Translations under genes and position numbers: made by a program
Shown: piece after piece, positions 38,162 through 46,789 of the stretch
Position numbering within the stretch: position 1 is the stretch's first letter
How the letters are laid out: every line of letters begins with the position of its first letter
DNA from: a virus
IMG/VR virus record: IMGVR_UViG_3300025327_000052
Span: 1-47,124 of that record
DNA: 47,124 bases
Direction: 5' to 3' (one strand)
Notes under the pieces: generated by a model
What the model was told of the DNA's origin: nothing
What the model saw: the letters and a program-made list of their open reading frames with translations, nothing else
The model's database searches: none

Positions 38162-39231
38162 GCGCCATAGACGCTGATACCCCCTCCTGGTACACGCGGG
38201 CGCAATTGCCGCGCGGGTACACCGTCGTCGAGAACGGCGCGATCGAGATCGGGCCCTACGGTCGCGCCGGCGCCTCGGCGATCCGATTCTCCGGGGATCC
38301 GGACGACTACATCGAACGGGTGTGTGACGGGCATCGGACCGAGGTGCCGTCTGGGGCGACTGCGATCGGCGAGCGCGATCTCCGAGTGACGTCCTATCCT
38401 TCGGCCGGACAGCGAAAGATGATCCTCGCGGTCCTTGAAGGTGGGGACGTGCAGGATGGGCTGTATCTGGAGGACGACGGCACGCTCTCCGCCTGCCGCG
38501 GTGAAGGCGGCGCGCTGACGGTGCTCGGGACGTCGACGTTCGTGCTGCCGCTTGCCACGGACTACCGGCTCGGGTTCAAGGTGCTCATCCATGCCAGTGC
38601 CGGCACGGTGGATGTGCAAGCGCAAGGCCCAGGCGACAACACACCGCAGAACGTGCTGGCCCTGACCGGCAAAGACACGCTCGAAACAGCGAGTGCGACC
38701 TGGGATGGCTATCGACTCGGGTCCGCGTCACCGGCCGTAAGCACCTGTGAAAACTGGGTCTGGAAAGATGGCAGCGGCGGCGTGCACGACGATCTGTCCA
38801 GTTCGCCGCAGAACGTGGTCGGGGTGGTCAGGCCGATCGCCGATGGGGCACATAGCGACTGGATCCGGTCAACGGGCCTGCAGCAGTTCGCGGGCATCGA
38901 TGACATCGCGGCGGATGATGACATTTCCTACAACCAAGGGGACGTCGACGGCGATATCGATGTCGTCCAGATGGCCCAGGCGCCTGATCCGAACCAGCCG
39001 ATCGCGTTCGTGGTGATGAACTTCGTCGCCCGGAACGGCGGCGGCAGCGAGGAAGTCTCGCATGTCATGCGTCAAGGCGGGTTGGATACCGTTGGCGCCA
39101 GTCATGGCCTGGCGGCCAATTATCTGCCGTATGTGGAAGTGCATCAGGTGTCGCCCGATGCGACGCCGTGGTCGACGGCAGTCTGGGCGGCGCTTGACGG
39201 CGCGGGCTATCAGCGGACGGACCCCACATGA
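38158..39231 (+). CDS. Tail protein with lectin-like beta-sandwich (357 aa)
   Basis: Residues 40-200 have the look of a concanavalin/LamG sandwich (AGQRKMILAVLEGGDVQDGLYLEDD, YRLGFKVLIHASAGTVDVQAQ), a fold that often binds sugars at tail tips. A second part (about 200-350) is acidic and Asp-rich with DDIAADDDISYNQGDVDGD, possibly calcium-binding. A host-receptor role is plausible. ATGA overlap with the following large tip protein. Confidence 0.6.
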   Translation: MSAIDADTPSWYTRAQLPRGYTVVENGAIEIGPYGRAGASAIRFSGDPDDYIERVCDGHRTEVPSGATAIGERDLRVTSYPSAGQRKMILAVLEGGDVQDGLYLEDDGTLSACRGEGGALTVLGTSTFVLPLATDYRLGFKVLIHASAGTVDVQAQGPGDNTPQNVLALTGKDTLETASATWDGYRLGSASPAVSTCENWVWKDGSGGVHDDLSSSPQNVVGVVRPIADGAHSDWIRSTGLQQFAGIDDIAADDDISYNQGDVDGDIDVVQMAQAPDPNQPIAFVVMNFVARNGGGSEEVSHVMRQGGLDTVGASHGLAANYLPYVEVHQVSPDATPWSTAVWAALDGAGYQRTDPT

Positions 39232-42200
39232 AGCAGGTCTTCTTCGTCCGCACCGGCACCCATACCATACTCACGAACTACACCAACCTGTTCAGCGAGT
39301 ACGATTCCGGCGCCGGTTGGGTGTTCACCGAGGCGTCGATGCGCGCCCCGTGGCCGTGCGCCGGGGTGCTGCGCAACCTAGGCATCTGGCGCGACCCGGC
39401 GCCCGGGACTGGCGAGTCGGTCACGATCACGCTCCGGGTGAACGGCGCGGCCACGGCGCTCGTCTGCGTCCTATCAGGCACGAACCAATCGGCGGTAACG
39501 ACGGGGACGGATATCTCGGTTGTGCTTGGCGATCTGATCACGGTCAGTTATGTCACGAGCGCCTCCCCGGCCGCGCTCAATCATCCCGAAATTATCTCGA
39601 TTGAGTTCGAGGGGAGCGTCGCGCGCGAGTCTGGGTACGCCATCGCGACGACGGGCGCGATCACGGGCACCAAATACGACGGGGTTTTCCGTGGGCCTTC
39701 TAACTGGAGTAACTCGGATGGTCTGAATCATCGGGACGTCGTGGCGGTGCCTGGTGCCCTGACGGGTTTCTGGGCGGACTTCGAGACGGCACCAGGCTCC
39801 GGCAAGTCGATCACGTTCACGATCCGCAAGAACGGCGTCGATCAAGATGGGTCCGGCGGCACGCCGGACACACGGCTCACCATCTCTGATTCCGCCACCA
39901 CCGGATCGGCAACATTCGCGTTGACGCTGGCAGTGGGTGATGAAGTCAACGTTAAGGCGGTCGCCACGAACAGCCCCGCGTCGAATGCGATCGGGATTGG
40001 GGTGTCGTTTGTCGCCGACACCGACGGGTACTCCCAGTACTGCGGTCATGCCAACGACTCGCCAGACAGCGGCGTGCCCACCTATGCGCCGCCGTGCACA
40101 CCCGACCAGGCCGGCACGGCCTGGGATACGACCGAGGCCGATGTCGAATGGTTTCATTGCGGCGCGACAGGCTTCCAGCTCATCGGCCTGGTCGTCAAAC
40201 TCGGGACGGCCCCAGGGTCTGGCGGCGATGCCTACACCTTCGACGGACGCGTCAACGGCGCAACGCCAACTGGAGCCCCCTCAGTCACGATTACTGATGC
40301 TGCTGACGAGGGCGCCGACGCTGTCGGGGCTATGGCCGTCGCACCTGGCGACACGCTGGCGCTGCAGGCGTCACCGTCAGTCACGCCGGCCGCGACGAAT
40401 GCGAACTGGGCCTGGGGCCAGTTCATCTCGACACTGAATGCCGTCCGAGTGACGCAGCTCGTCGCCTTACTGGTCCAGGACCGGCCACCGGACCCGGCCA
40501 TCGTCTCGCCGCCAACTGGTGGCGGCACGGTCGGCGCAGGGACCAACCCCGCGGCCGGCCTCGACCTCTGCGGCGTGGATACGCCGGTGGTCTTCATGGA
40601 CCTGACGCCACCCGGGGGCACGTTGAAGCGGTACACGAGTGTCCCCATCAACGTGACGGTGCCGGATGAGCCGTCCGTGAAGTCGTTCGGGAGCATCGTG
40701 CGCGCGCTGACGAGCCGGTCCGGCGGCGACCTGCGCGGCTCGCAGGTGACCATCGAGCTGTTCGACACGGACCGACTCCTGCGTGATCTGGAAGGCAATG
40801 GCGATGGCCTCACCGATGCGCTGGTCGAGATCTACATCTCCACCGAGACGGCCATCAAGGCGGGCTCCACGCCCCGTCGGGTGTTCAGCGGGAACGTGAC
40901 CGACAGTGAGCCGCTGGGCGGGTTGGAGTTCCGCCTGACCGCCTCTGACTGGCTGCAGCGCATCCTGGACCTGGACCCGGAGCCGCGCTATCCCTCACGG
41001 CTCTTCACGCTGACCGACTTCCCGAACATGGGGAACGACCCAGCCGATCCAGTGAACCCGGGCAACCCGACCATGATCGGCAAGCCCGTGCCGGTGGGGT
41101 ACGGCCTCCTCTCCGACGAGGCGAAGGGCCTGAGCGCCGTCGGCGTCGTGCCAGGCATCTTCACGGGCACCCGTTACATCCCGTACTTCGCCATGGACTG
41201 GGATGAGTACGTGCTCTTCGGGCATGCCCCGGCCGGCGACCCACTGGCCCTCTTCGTGCCGATCTCACCGTTTGGCCCCTCGCTGGCCGTCGCTCGACTC
41301 AAGGAAACGCTGGCGACGCTGCCCGTCGCCACGGACTGGCTCTTCCCTGGTCAGGCGGACTGGACGTCCGCATTTGGATCGGCGGTGCCATATCGGGACT
41401 TCAACGGCCGTCGGTACTGCGTTATCTACGGCCGCGGTCCGCGGTCGATCCTCGCGCGCACGGGCCAGGTGCCCGTGGTGGTGAATCTTGGCGGCGTCGA
41501 GGACGTTGGAGACGGGAGCGGTAATCTGATCGAGTCATTGCCGCTGCAGTTCCTGGATCTCCTGCATAACTTGATTCTCGGCGACTACCAGTCCGGGGCC
41601 CGGCTGGCGGCGCCGACCGTGAACGGCTACTCACGGACGAACCAGGCCACGTTCGCCGCGGCGAAGACCCGGAGTGAGGTCCGCACGGCCAGTGGATGGC
41701 TCGGGGCCTTCCTACTCGGGTGGGATGGCGAGGGTGTCAGCCTCCGTGAGCTCGCCCGGATGGCGTACGAGCACGGCTTGTATCTGGGTCAGAACAAGGA
41801 CGGCCAGATCATCGGCTCTGTGATCGACCCGGCGGCCGCGGCCGCGCGGACCATCTCTGATATCACGGACACGCTGGCGCAGTCGTTCCGCGCGCGCCGG
41901 CAACGCACCGAGATCCGGAATTACGTGCTCTATCGGTATGGCCGCCTCTACACGCCGCCCTTGCCAGAACCTACGCCGGCGGTGGGCGATGCGTTGCCGG
42001 CCAGCCTGCGCCAGCCGCAGCGCGAGTGGGACGTCGACGACCAGGTGCAGACCGATAGCGCCTCGGACACCAAGTACGGCACGAGGAAGATGGGCGCCGA
42101 CGGCGGCCTCTCGCTCGAACTGACACGCGACTCGGCGACCGCTGAGGACATCGTGGCGCAACACCTTGAGGTACTCGCGCCTGGCCCGGTGGTGGCCGCG

Positions 42201-42398
42201 GTCAAGGACAGTCTCTGCGGGACGAACGTGGAACTCGGCCAGAACCTCGATCTCGACCACTTTGAAGGTCTTGATGCTGCTGGGTGGGATGATCGGTTAC
42301 TGCGGTGTGAACGGCACACGTTGATCCTTGGCGGCCTAGAGAAGTTCGCCGTCGAGTTTGAATCACTCGATTTGGAGAATCTGCCCGTGCCGACCTAA
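39228..42398 (+). CDS. Large tail tip/hub protein with N-terminal triplicated sandwich (1056 aa)
   Basis: Residues 1-400 contain three related beta modules; each has a TAPGSG or PAPGTG loop, a TFTIRKNG or TITLRVNG strand, and then a DxxxVTxxA strand near its end (about 10-140, 141-275 and 276-410). Residues about 420-1050 form a hub part with KRYTSVPINVTVPDEPSVKSFGS, DWLQRILDLDPEPRYPSRLFTL, IGKPVPVGYG and AWEYDD-like end strands (DDQVQTDSASDTKYGTRK). This resembles tip proteins that join tail tube and receptor-binding parts. It is the last tail gene; a terminator follows. Confidence 0.7.
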   Translation: MKQVFFVRTGTHTILTNYTNLFSEYDSGAGWVFTEASMRAPWPCAGVLRNLGIWRDPAPGTGESVTITLRVNGAATALVCVLSGTNQSAVTTGTDISVVLGDLITVSYVTSASPAALNHPEIISIEFEGSVARESGYAIATTGAITGTKYDGVFRGPSNWSNSDGLNHRDVVAVPGALTGFWADFETAPGSGKSITFTIRKNGVDQDGSGGTPDTRLTISDSATTGSATFALTLAVGDEVNVKAVATNSPASNAIGIGVSFVADTDGYSQYCGHANDSPDSGVPTYAPPCTPDQAGTAWDTTEADVEWFHCGATGFQLIGLVVKLGTAPGSGGDAYTFDGRVNGATPTGAPSVTITDAADEGADAVGAMAVAPGDTLALQASPSVTPAATNANWAWGQFISTLNAVRVTQLVALLVQDRPPDPAIVSPPTGGGTVGAGTNPAAGLDLCGVDTPVVFMDLTPPGGTLKRYTSVPINVTVPDEPSVKSFGSIVRALTSRSGGDLRGSQVTIELFDTDRLLRDLEGNGDGLTDALVEIYISTETAIKAGSTPRRVFSGNVTDSEPLGGLEFRLTASDWLQRILDLDPEPRYPSRLFTLTDFPNMGNDPADPVNPGNPTMIGKPVPVGYGLLSDEAKGLSAVGVVPGIFTGTRYIPYFAMDWDEYVLFGHAPAGDPLALFVPISPFGPSLAVARLKETLATLPVATDWLFPGQADWTSAFGSAVPYRDFNGRRYCVIYGRGPRSILARTGQVPVVVNLGGVEDVGDGSGNLIESLPLQFLDLLHNLILGDYQSGARLAAPTVNGYSRTNQATFAAAKTRSEVRTASGWLGAFLLGWDGEGVSLRELARMAYEHGLYLGQNKDGQIIGSVIDPAAAAARTISDITDTLAQSFRARRQRTEIRNYVLYRYGRLYTPPLPEPTPAVGDALPASLRQPQREWDVDDQVQTDSASDTKYGTRKMGADGGLSLELTRDSATAEDIVAQHLEVLAPGPVVAAVKDSLCGTNVELGQNLDLDHFEGLDAAGWDDRLLRCERHTLILGGLEKFAVEFESLDLENLPVPT

Positions 42399-42501
42399 AA
42401 CGATGCACTGACGGAGTAAACTCTACTCACTCGATAGGGATAGCTACCCGAACCCGCGCCGGCCCGGCGCGTGCGATGTGAGACAGGGGCCATCGAGAGG
42501 G

Positions 42502-42543
42502 AGCCGCTCGGACGTGCTGCAACGCACGGACGTAGCGGCTTTT
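42502..42543 (+). terminator. Intrinsic terminator after the tail genes
   Basis: AGCCGCT (42502-42508) pairs with AGCGGCT (42534-42540), with an inner GTGC-TGCAAC-GCAC hairpin, followed by TTTTCTCTTT. It sits in the 42399-42560 gap, which also holds GAGTA-AACTC-TACTC (42414-42428) and no clear gene. It would separate tail and lysis transcripts. Confidence 0.7.
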
Positions 42544-42582
42544 CTCTTTGTGGCAGACGAATGACTGACTGGCTGGTGGTGG

Positions 42583-42798
42583 TTGGACTGGACCCAGATC
42601 GACGTTGAACGGCTCACGGTGATCGGGCTCATGGGTCTGATCATCACGTCCTTGCTCAAAGGCTGGCTCGTGGCCGGCTGGACGTACCGCGAGAAGTGCG
42701 CGCACGCGGACAAGGCCGTGACGATGGCGGCTGAGGCCATGAAGCTGTCGGAACGCTTAACGCAGGGGTGGCTGCCCCCCGTGCGGGGGCGGCGGTGA
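42583..42798 (+). CDS. Small membrane protein with coiled-coil tail (71 aa)
   Basis: TTG at 42583 gives MDWTQIDVERLTVIGLMGLIITSLLKGW; residues 11-31 form one transmembrane helix, followed by a charged helix (REKCAHADKAVTMAAEAMKLSERL). An ATG at 42561 opens another frame that stops after 15 codons, so the start is uncertain. First gene of the lysis region; holin or holin-regulator-like topology. GTGA overlap with the next. Confidence 0.55.
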   Translation: MDWTQIDVERLTVIGLMGLIITSLLKGWLVAGWTYREKCAHADKAVTMAAEAMKLSERLTQGWLPPVRGRR

Positions 42799-42968
42799 GG
42801 CGATTCATGCGTGCCCTGCTCATGCGGTGGACTGAGCGGGTCGATCCGTCCCCGACGTCTGGCCGGGTGTCAGAGCTTGAGGCGCGGCTGGCGGCGGTGC
42901 GGAAGTTTGTCGAGGCGCGCGTGCCACCAGCTAATCGAAAGGACCGGGTGAAGGTGCGTGGAGCCTGA
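42795..42968 (+). CDS. Very small basic protein (57 aa)
   Basis: GTG start by GTGA overlap. An N-terminal basic amphipathic stretch (RRFMRALLMRWTERV) and a coiled-coil-like ELEARLAAVRKFVEARV. No signal. Overlaps the next gene by 11 bases. Role in lysis unclear. Confidence 0.5.
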   Translation: MRRFMRALLMRWTERVDPSPTSGRVSELEARLAAVRKFVEARVPPANRKDRVKVRGA

Positions 42969-43305
42969 GCTGTTGTGGAGTCGACTCATCGTTGCCAGCA
43001 TCGCGCTCGTGGCGAGTACGTGGATGTTCCTCATCTTGGTCCGCGATTCTCGCGCGATGCGCCTGAGCGGGATCAATGGGGAAGTGCTGCACGCCTATGA
43101 AGGTCTGCGGAGCGCGGCGCGGTCGCTGATGTTCATGGCGATGGCCGGGGGTCTGTCGGCGATTCACCCGTCATGGCGACGGGACCGAGCCTTGATCTGG
43201 GTGCTGCTGGTTGGGGTGATTTGGATGTCTGCACGGATGTATCTGGACCGGCGCAAGGCGGAACTGCTCGCTGGGCAACGTCTCGCGCGCAGGGGTGATG
43301 AATGA
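42958..43305 (+). CDS. Multi-pass membrane protein (115 aa), holin candidate
   Basis: GTG start. Hydrophobic segments at about 8-27 (LIVASIALVASTWMFLILV), 56-69 (LMFMAMAGGLSAIH) and 78-94 (ALIWVLLVGVIWM) suggest two or three transmembrane helices, with a charged end. Direct GTGA-type overlap (43302) with the endolysin gene makes it a good holin candidate. Confidence 0.6.
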   Translation: MEPELLWSRLIVASIALVASTWMFLILVRDSRAMRLSGINGEVLHAYEGLRSAARSLMFMAMAGGLSAIHPSWRRDRALIWVLLVGVIWMSARMYLDRRKAELLAGQRLARRGDE

Positions 43306-43754
43306 CGATCACCGCGTTCGACCTCGCTATGAGATTCGTCGGCACGAAAGAGATTGCCGGGGTGTCGTCGAATCCGCTCATCGTGGCGATGCTGAAGCTC
43401 GACAACGACTGGGCCGGGTCGGATGACGTGCCGTGGTGCGCAGCGTTCATTTCGTTTACTGCGTGGTTGCTCAGATTGCCGCGGTCGAAGTCGCTGGCGG
43501 CGCGCTCGTGGCTCACGGTGGGCACACCGATCCGGTTGCAGGACGCCAAGCCTGGCTTCGACGTGGTGATTCTGAAGCGTGGGGCAGCACCGCAGCCGGG
43601 GCCGGATGTGATCGCCGCGCCGGGGCATGTCGGCTGGTTCGCTGGCACAGACGGCAATACGGTCACGCTGCTCGGTGGGAATCAGAACAATACCGTGAGT
43701 CTCGCGCGTTTCGTGAGTGCCGACGTGCTCGGCGTGCGGAGGCTGGCGAGCTAA
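43302..43754 (+). CDS. Endolysin, NlpC/P60-type (TIGR02594-like)
   Basis: A 150-residue cysteine peptidase: VPWCAAFISF with Cys46, APGHVGWFAG with His109 and GGNQNNTV with polar residues at 127-128 are the catalytic Cys, His and third residue of the TIGR02594 family. It should cut stem-peptide bonds in peptidoglycan at the end of infection. No signal peptide, so it needs a holin. ATGA start. Confidence 0.85.
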   Translation: MTITAFDLAMRFVGTKEIAGVSSNPLIVAMLKLDNDWAGSDDVPWCAAFISFTAWLLRLPRSKSLAARSWLTVGTPIRLQDAKPGFDVVILKRGAAPQPGPDVIAAPGHVGWFAGTDGNTVTLLGGNQNNTVSLARFVSADVLGVRRLAS

Positions 43755-43793
43755 TGGACGCCCTGCGAAGGACGAAGTAGCAAAGGAGTGAGC

Positions 43794-44246
43794 ATGGATC
43801 CGATCATCGCGCAAACGATCGACCCGATGTACGCCGAGATCATTAAAGTCGTCGGCGGCATCATCGCGTCGGCGCTGGGCATGTTGCTGATTTGGATTGC
43901 GACCCAGGTGTCTCGCAAGATCGGCTACTCGCTCAGCGCAGAGGATGAGGCGCAGTTGAAGTACTTCGCGCAGCAGGGGGCCAAGAAAATGGAAGAGGTC
44001 TCAGCCGCGTACCTCAAGAAGACCGGGAAGCGGATGACGCCTGAGGAGCAGATGGCCGGAGCGGTGGCGACGGTTAAGGAAAACCTACCGAAGAAGGCGA
44101 CCGAGTTAGTGGTGTCTGCCGTGACAGCCGCGTTGCCTGAATTGGGCATCGGTGCGGCTGGGCCGCTAGTCGTGAGCGCGGCAACGCCTGTGGTGATCGC
44201 GGCGCCGGTACCAGTGGGAAACGCACCGGGGACACCAGGGCAGTGA
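43794..44246 (+). CDS. Phage holin, LL-H family-like (150 aa)
   Basis: ATG at 43794 lies six bases after AAAGGAG; a GTG at 43788 touches that site and is unlikely. Residues 16-38 (IIKVVGGIIASALGMLLIWI) are one membrane helix, then a charged helical domain (LSAEDEAQLKYFAQQGAKKM, KKTGKRMTPEEQMAGAV) as in LL-H-type holins. The C-terminus is Ala/Pro/Val-rich (VVIAAPVPVGNAP). It follows the endolysin by 39 bases. GTGA overlap with the next gene. Confidence 0.78.
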   Translation: MDPIIAQTIDPMYAEIIKVVGGIIASALGMLLIWIATQVSRKIGYSLSAEDEAQLKYFAQQGAKKMEEVSAAYLKKTGKRMTPEEQMAGAVATVKENLPKKATELVVSAVTAALPELGIGAAGPLVVSAATPVVIAAPVPVGNAPGTPGQ

Positions 44247-44485
44247 GCCCGGCGCTGGTGTCACTTGCGCGCCCGATGTCTGCGGATCTGTCGGCGGCGA
44301 TCTCGGACGCGGTGCGGGCGATTCCGTCAGGCAAGAAAGGCTATGCGAGCGCAGGGGTCACGCTGCAAGGGATGCAATTCGAGGTGGGCGCGAAGCCGAA
44401 GTCCTGGTTGAACGTGGGCGGCTACGCGGCGAAGTTATGGGGCGGCGGCTGGCAGGCTGGCGCGAAAGCACAAGTGGTGTGGTGA
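44243..44485 (+). CDS. Hypothetical protein (80 aa)
   Basis: GTG start by GTGA overlap with the holin gene. MSPALVSLARPMSADLSAAI, then a beta-rich Gly/Ala part (GVTLQGMQFEVGAKPKSW ... WGGGWQAGAKAQVVW). No family recognised. GTGA overlap with the next. Confidence 0.5.
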   Translation: MSPALVSLARPMSADLSAAISDAVRAIPSGKKGYASAGVTLQGMQFEVGAKPKSWLNVGGYAAKLWGGGWQAGAKAQVVW

Positions 44486-44775
44486 GCATGATGCCGAACT
44501 TCGACCCGACCATCACCCTCGGCAATGTCATCACCATGATCGGCATTGTCGTGGGGTTGTGGATTTCAGCCACGCGACTCTATGGGTCGGTGGACCGGCG
44601 TCTCGCCGTGTTCGAGGTCATGTTGAGTAGCCACGCCAAGACGCTCATCGAGCACAACATCCGCATGGAGAAACAGGACGACATGCTGCTCCGGTTGATG
44701 GGCGAGATCCAGCGGCTCGTCGGGCGCCTCGAATCGACGACGCAAAGGCGGAATGAAGGGAGTGCAGGGTTATGA
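44482..44775 (+). CDS. Membrane protein with coiled coil, spanin- or holin-like (97 aa)
   Basis: GTG at 44482 by GTGA overlap, with ATGs at 44488 and 44491 as alternatives. One membrane helix at about 12-30 (LGNVITMIGIVVGLWISAT) followed by a long coiled coil (RRLAVFEVMLSSHAKTLIEH ... QRLVGRLESTTQRR). The shape fits an i-spanin or a helper of the holin. No lipoprotein partner was found. Confidence 0.6.
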   Translation: MSMMPNFDPTITLGNVITMIGIVVGLWISATRLYGSVDRRLAVFEVMLSSHAKTLIEHNIRMEKQDDMLLRLMGEIQRLVGRLESTTQRRNEGSAGL

Positions 44776-44912
44776 CGTTTCCACTGTTGTTTTGGGTTGT
44801 CGCGCTCGCGTTGTCCGGGTACGCGCTGGTTGAATCACGCGGCAAGGGCCTCGTGACGTGGGCGGCGTTCCTGCTGGCGCTCGGGCTGCTCTGGTCGTCG
44901 CTGCCGAGGTGA
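44772..44912 (+). CDS. Very small two-helix membrane protein (46 aa)
   Basis: ATGA start. TFPLLFWVVALALSGYALV and GLVTWAAFLLALGLLWSSL are two membrane helices joined by a charged loop (ESRGK). The size and shape match small class II holins. Easily missed because of its length. Confidence 0.6.
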   Translation: MTFPLLFWVVALALSGYALVESRGKGLVTWAAFLLALGLLWSSLPR

Positions 44913-44916
44913 ACTG

Positions 44917-45906
44917 ATGGCCCTGCGCACCCGCTCCGGCGTGTTCTCGCGCGTCCTCTGGACGCCTGAGGGCTGGCTGTGGCTGATCGTGTCGGTCGAC
45001 CAACGGACGGTTGAGGCGGTGCGGCTGCTGACGGGCGAAGTGCTTTGGGCGCACTCGTGCCCTGGCATCGGGTTTACGCACCTGGACGCAGACTCGGCGC
45101 CAGACGGGTCAGTCCTCTGTGCGGCTCAGGCGTTCACGGCCTCGAACACCGACCCGCGCAACGACAAGCTCGTGACGATCAACTCGGCGGGCGTGTCGGA
45201 GACGGGCCTCGATTGTTCCGGCCAGGAAGGGGCGAAGGTGCGCTGGAACGGCGCGGCGTTCGTCCTCTATTCCAAACGCGGCGACGGCCAGTACTGGCGG
45301 CAGGAAGTGGGCCAGGTGGCGAAAGCTCTACCGGTACTCCGTGGGGTCAATGGCGAATTGCCGGCGACGTTCCTACTGGACGTGGCAGCCGGGCGCGCGC
45401 TCGACGGCTCACAGGATGTGCTGCGCTGGGCGGATCGGGATCGGTTCACCACGGTCGCGGGCTTACCGATGATTTCGGCGACCGAGCGCGGCGGCGTCTG
45501 GTTCGGACAGGAAGCGAGTCCGGCCGATCGCATGGTCGGCGTTGATGGTGTCACGCCCTTCCTGATTCATGAGGGGCTCGGCTTCTACCCGCGGCTTGAG
45601 GTCTCCGCTGACAGCGCCGAGTATGCCGCGACGTGGGCGAACGAGCACGGCACGGTGTCTGCGGCGCTCATGCCGCCGTTTCCGCCCTACGTGCCGCCGG
45701 TTGTCGTGGCGCCTCAGCCAGCACCACCGCCCGCGCCGGAGCTGCCGCCCGTCCCGCCCGTGGTTGAACCTCCGGCGCCTGTGCCCGTCCCTGTGCCTGA
45801 GCCTGAGCCTGCCCCCACGCCGCCGACGCCGAAGAAACGGCCGTGGTGGCAGAAGGCGATCGAGATCATCTTGGCGATTGTGCAGTCACGGAGGGGGCGT
45901 CCATGA
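44917..45906 (+). CDS. Beta-propeller-like protein with Pro-rich linker (329 aa)
   Basis: Residues 1-245 are beta-rich with repeats of about 40 residues (LWTPEGWLWLIVSVDQRTVEA, LVTINSAGVSE, KVRWNGAAFVLYSKRG, PMISATERGGVWFGQE, VTPFLIHEG), like a propeller. Residues 250-300 are a Pro-rich linker (PPAPVPVPVPEPEPAPTPP), then KKRPWWQKAIEIILAIVQS, an amphipathic or membrane-lying end. It follows the small holin-like gene by four bases. It may be a virion or envelope-facing protein. ATGA overlap with the next. Confidence 0.58.
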   Translation: MALRTRSGVFSRVLWTPEGWLWLIVSVDQRTVEAVRLLTGEVLWAHSCPGIGFTHLDADSAPDGSVLCAAQAFTASNTDPRNDKLVTINSAGVSETGLDCSGQEGAKVRWNGAAFVLYSKRGDGQYWRQEVGQVAKALPVLRGVNGELPATFLLDVAAGRALDGSQDVLRWADRDRFTTVAGLPMISATERGGVWFGQEASPADRMVGVDGVTPFLIHEGLGFYPRLEVSADSAEYAATWANEHGTVSAALMPPFPPYVPPVVVAPQPAPPPAPELPPVPPVVEPPAPVPVPVPEPEPAPTPPTPKKRPWWQKAIEIILAIVQSRRGRP

Positions 45907-46088
45907 AGTGGATCTTGATTGTCGGCCTTGTGTGTCTGGGCGCCTATGAACTCTGGGCCATTGTGCATGAGGCAACTGGCGACACGATTTCTGAATTGGT
46001 CTGGGCGGCCGGTGAGCGGTCAGACCTGCTGCCGTTTTCTCTCGGGCTGTTAGCTGGTCACTTTGTGTGGCCGCGGAGGAAGTCGTGA
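45903..46088 (+). CDS. Small membrane protein (61 aa)
   Basis: ATGA start. Residues 3-22 (WILIVGLVCLGAYELWAIV) form one helix; a second hydrophobic part (LLPFSLGLLAGHFVW) lies near the end, and the last residues are RRKS. Holin-like size and topology. The last plus-strand gene of the lysis region; it converges with the minus-strand genes across a 28-base gap without a clear terminator. Confidence 0.58.
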   Translation: MKWILIVGLVCLGAYELWAIVHEATGDTISELVWAAGERSDLLPFSLGLLAGHFVWPRRKS

Positions 46089-46116
46089 TGGCGCGGGCTA
46101 CTGCATCGCTGCTGTG

Positions 46117-46347
46117 TCAGGGCGCGCTCGCCGAAACCTTACGTAAAAACAAGTCCCAGAATGCGGGGTGCATGGATCGGTCGCCGGCCTCCCATTGGCG
46201 CCAGACGCGATCAATGGTGTGGACGAGTAAGGCGGCGCCAGCTTGCGTGAGCCCAGCGTTCTCCCGCGCCCGCCGAATCTCGTCAGGCGCGGGATTGCGC
46301 GACGGATGCGGCGTGCGGCGGGAGCGATTAGGGTGGGTCGGGCTCAT
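46117..46347 (-). CDS. XRE-like helix-turn-helix regulator (76 aa)
   Basis: Start at 46347 gives MSPTHPNRSRRTPHPSRNP; the first 20 residues are disordered and basic. DEIRRARENAGLTQAGAALLV, then HTIDRVWRQWEAGDRSMHPAFWDLFL is a helix-turn-helix of the XRE/Cro-like type with its usual W-E-xG-xR turn. It is the last of three minus-strand genes under the promoter at 46854-46882 and could bind the palindrome in it. Confidence 0.68.
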   Translation of the reverse strand: MSPTHPNRSRRTPHPSRNPAPDEIRRARENAGLTQAGAALLVHTIDRVWRQWEAGDRSMHPAFWDLFLRKVSASAP

Positions 46348-46354
46348 CGCGTCG

Positions 46355-46540
46355 TCAGTCCTCTGTGACGATCTTGGGCGTCGTCCAGTGCAGCGAGCCC
46401 AGGCGATCCTCGGCGTTGGGATATTTGTGGTCGGCCTCTGCGAGACACGTCTCTGGCGTCGGCGCCACAATCACGTCCACGACGGGCCACGTGTCGGTGC
46501 CTGGAATGACGCGGTGGCTGTCGAGTCGATAAATGGTCAT
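46355..46540 (-). CDS. Small hypothetical protein (61 aa)
   Basis: ATG preceded on the minus strand by AGGAGGACCCC, a strong ribosome site. Product MTIYRLDSHRVIPGTDTWPV; no motif. Seven bases from the regulator start below it and nine from the stop of the gene above it, so the three form one operon. Confidence 0.6.
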   Translation of the reverse strand: MTIYRLDSHRVIPGTDTWPVVDVIVAPTPETCLAEADHKYPNAEDRLGSLHWTTPKIVTED

Positions 46541-46549
46541 GGGGTCCTC

Positions 46550-46789
46550 CTAGCGAGCGACGGCGATCAGGCCCACGGCCACGAGCGCCTTGAGCGCGTT
46601 CTGCACGCGGCTCAGATCGTCAGCCGTGGTGCAGACGATGGCACGGCGGTTGGTGATGTCGGTTGTCGGCGTCAATCCAATGGCGTCAAGCTGTTGGCAC
46701 AGCGAGTCGGCGCACGCGCCGCGGATGACCATCTCAAATGCCGGCTTGCCGTGGTCGGTGGTCCTGAGCAGTTGCAACGTGGGGGTCAT
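46550..46789 (-). CDS. Small hypothetical protein (79 aa)
   Basis: ATG at 46789 follows GGGAGACAC on the minus strand. Starts MTPTLQLLRTTDHGKPAFEM with a beta-rich pattern, then helical (DLSRVQNALKALVAVGLI). First gene of the minus-strand operon, 58 bases after the predicted transcription start. A frame open further upstream runs into the promoter and is not used. No family recognised. Confidence 0.6.
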   Translation of the reverse strand: MTPTLQLLRTTDHGKPAFEMVIRGACADSLCQQLDAIGLTPTTDITNRRAIVCTTADDLSRVQNALKALVAVGLIAVAR

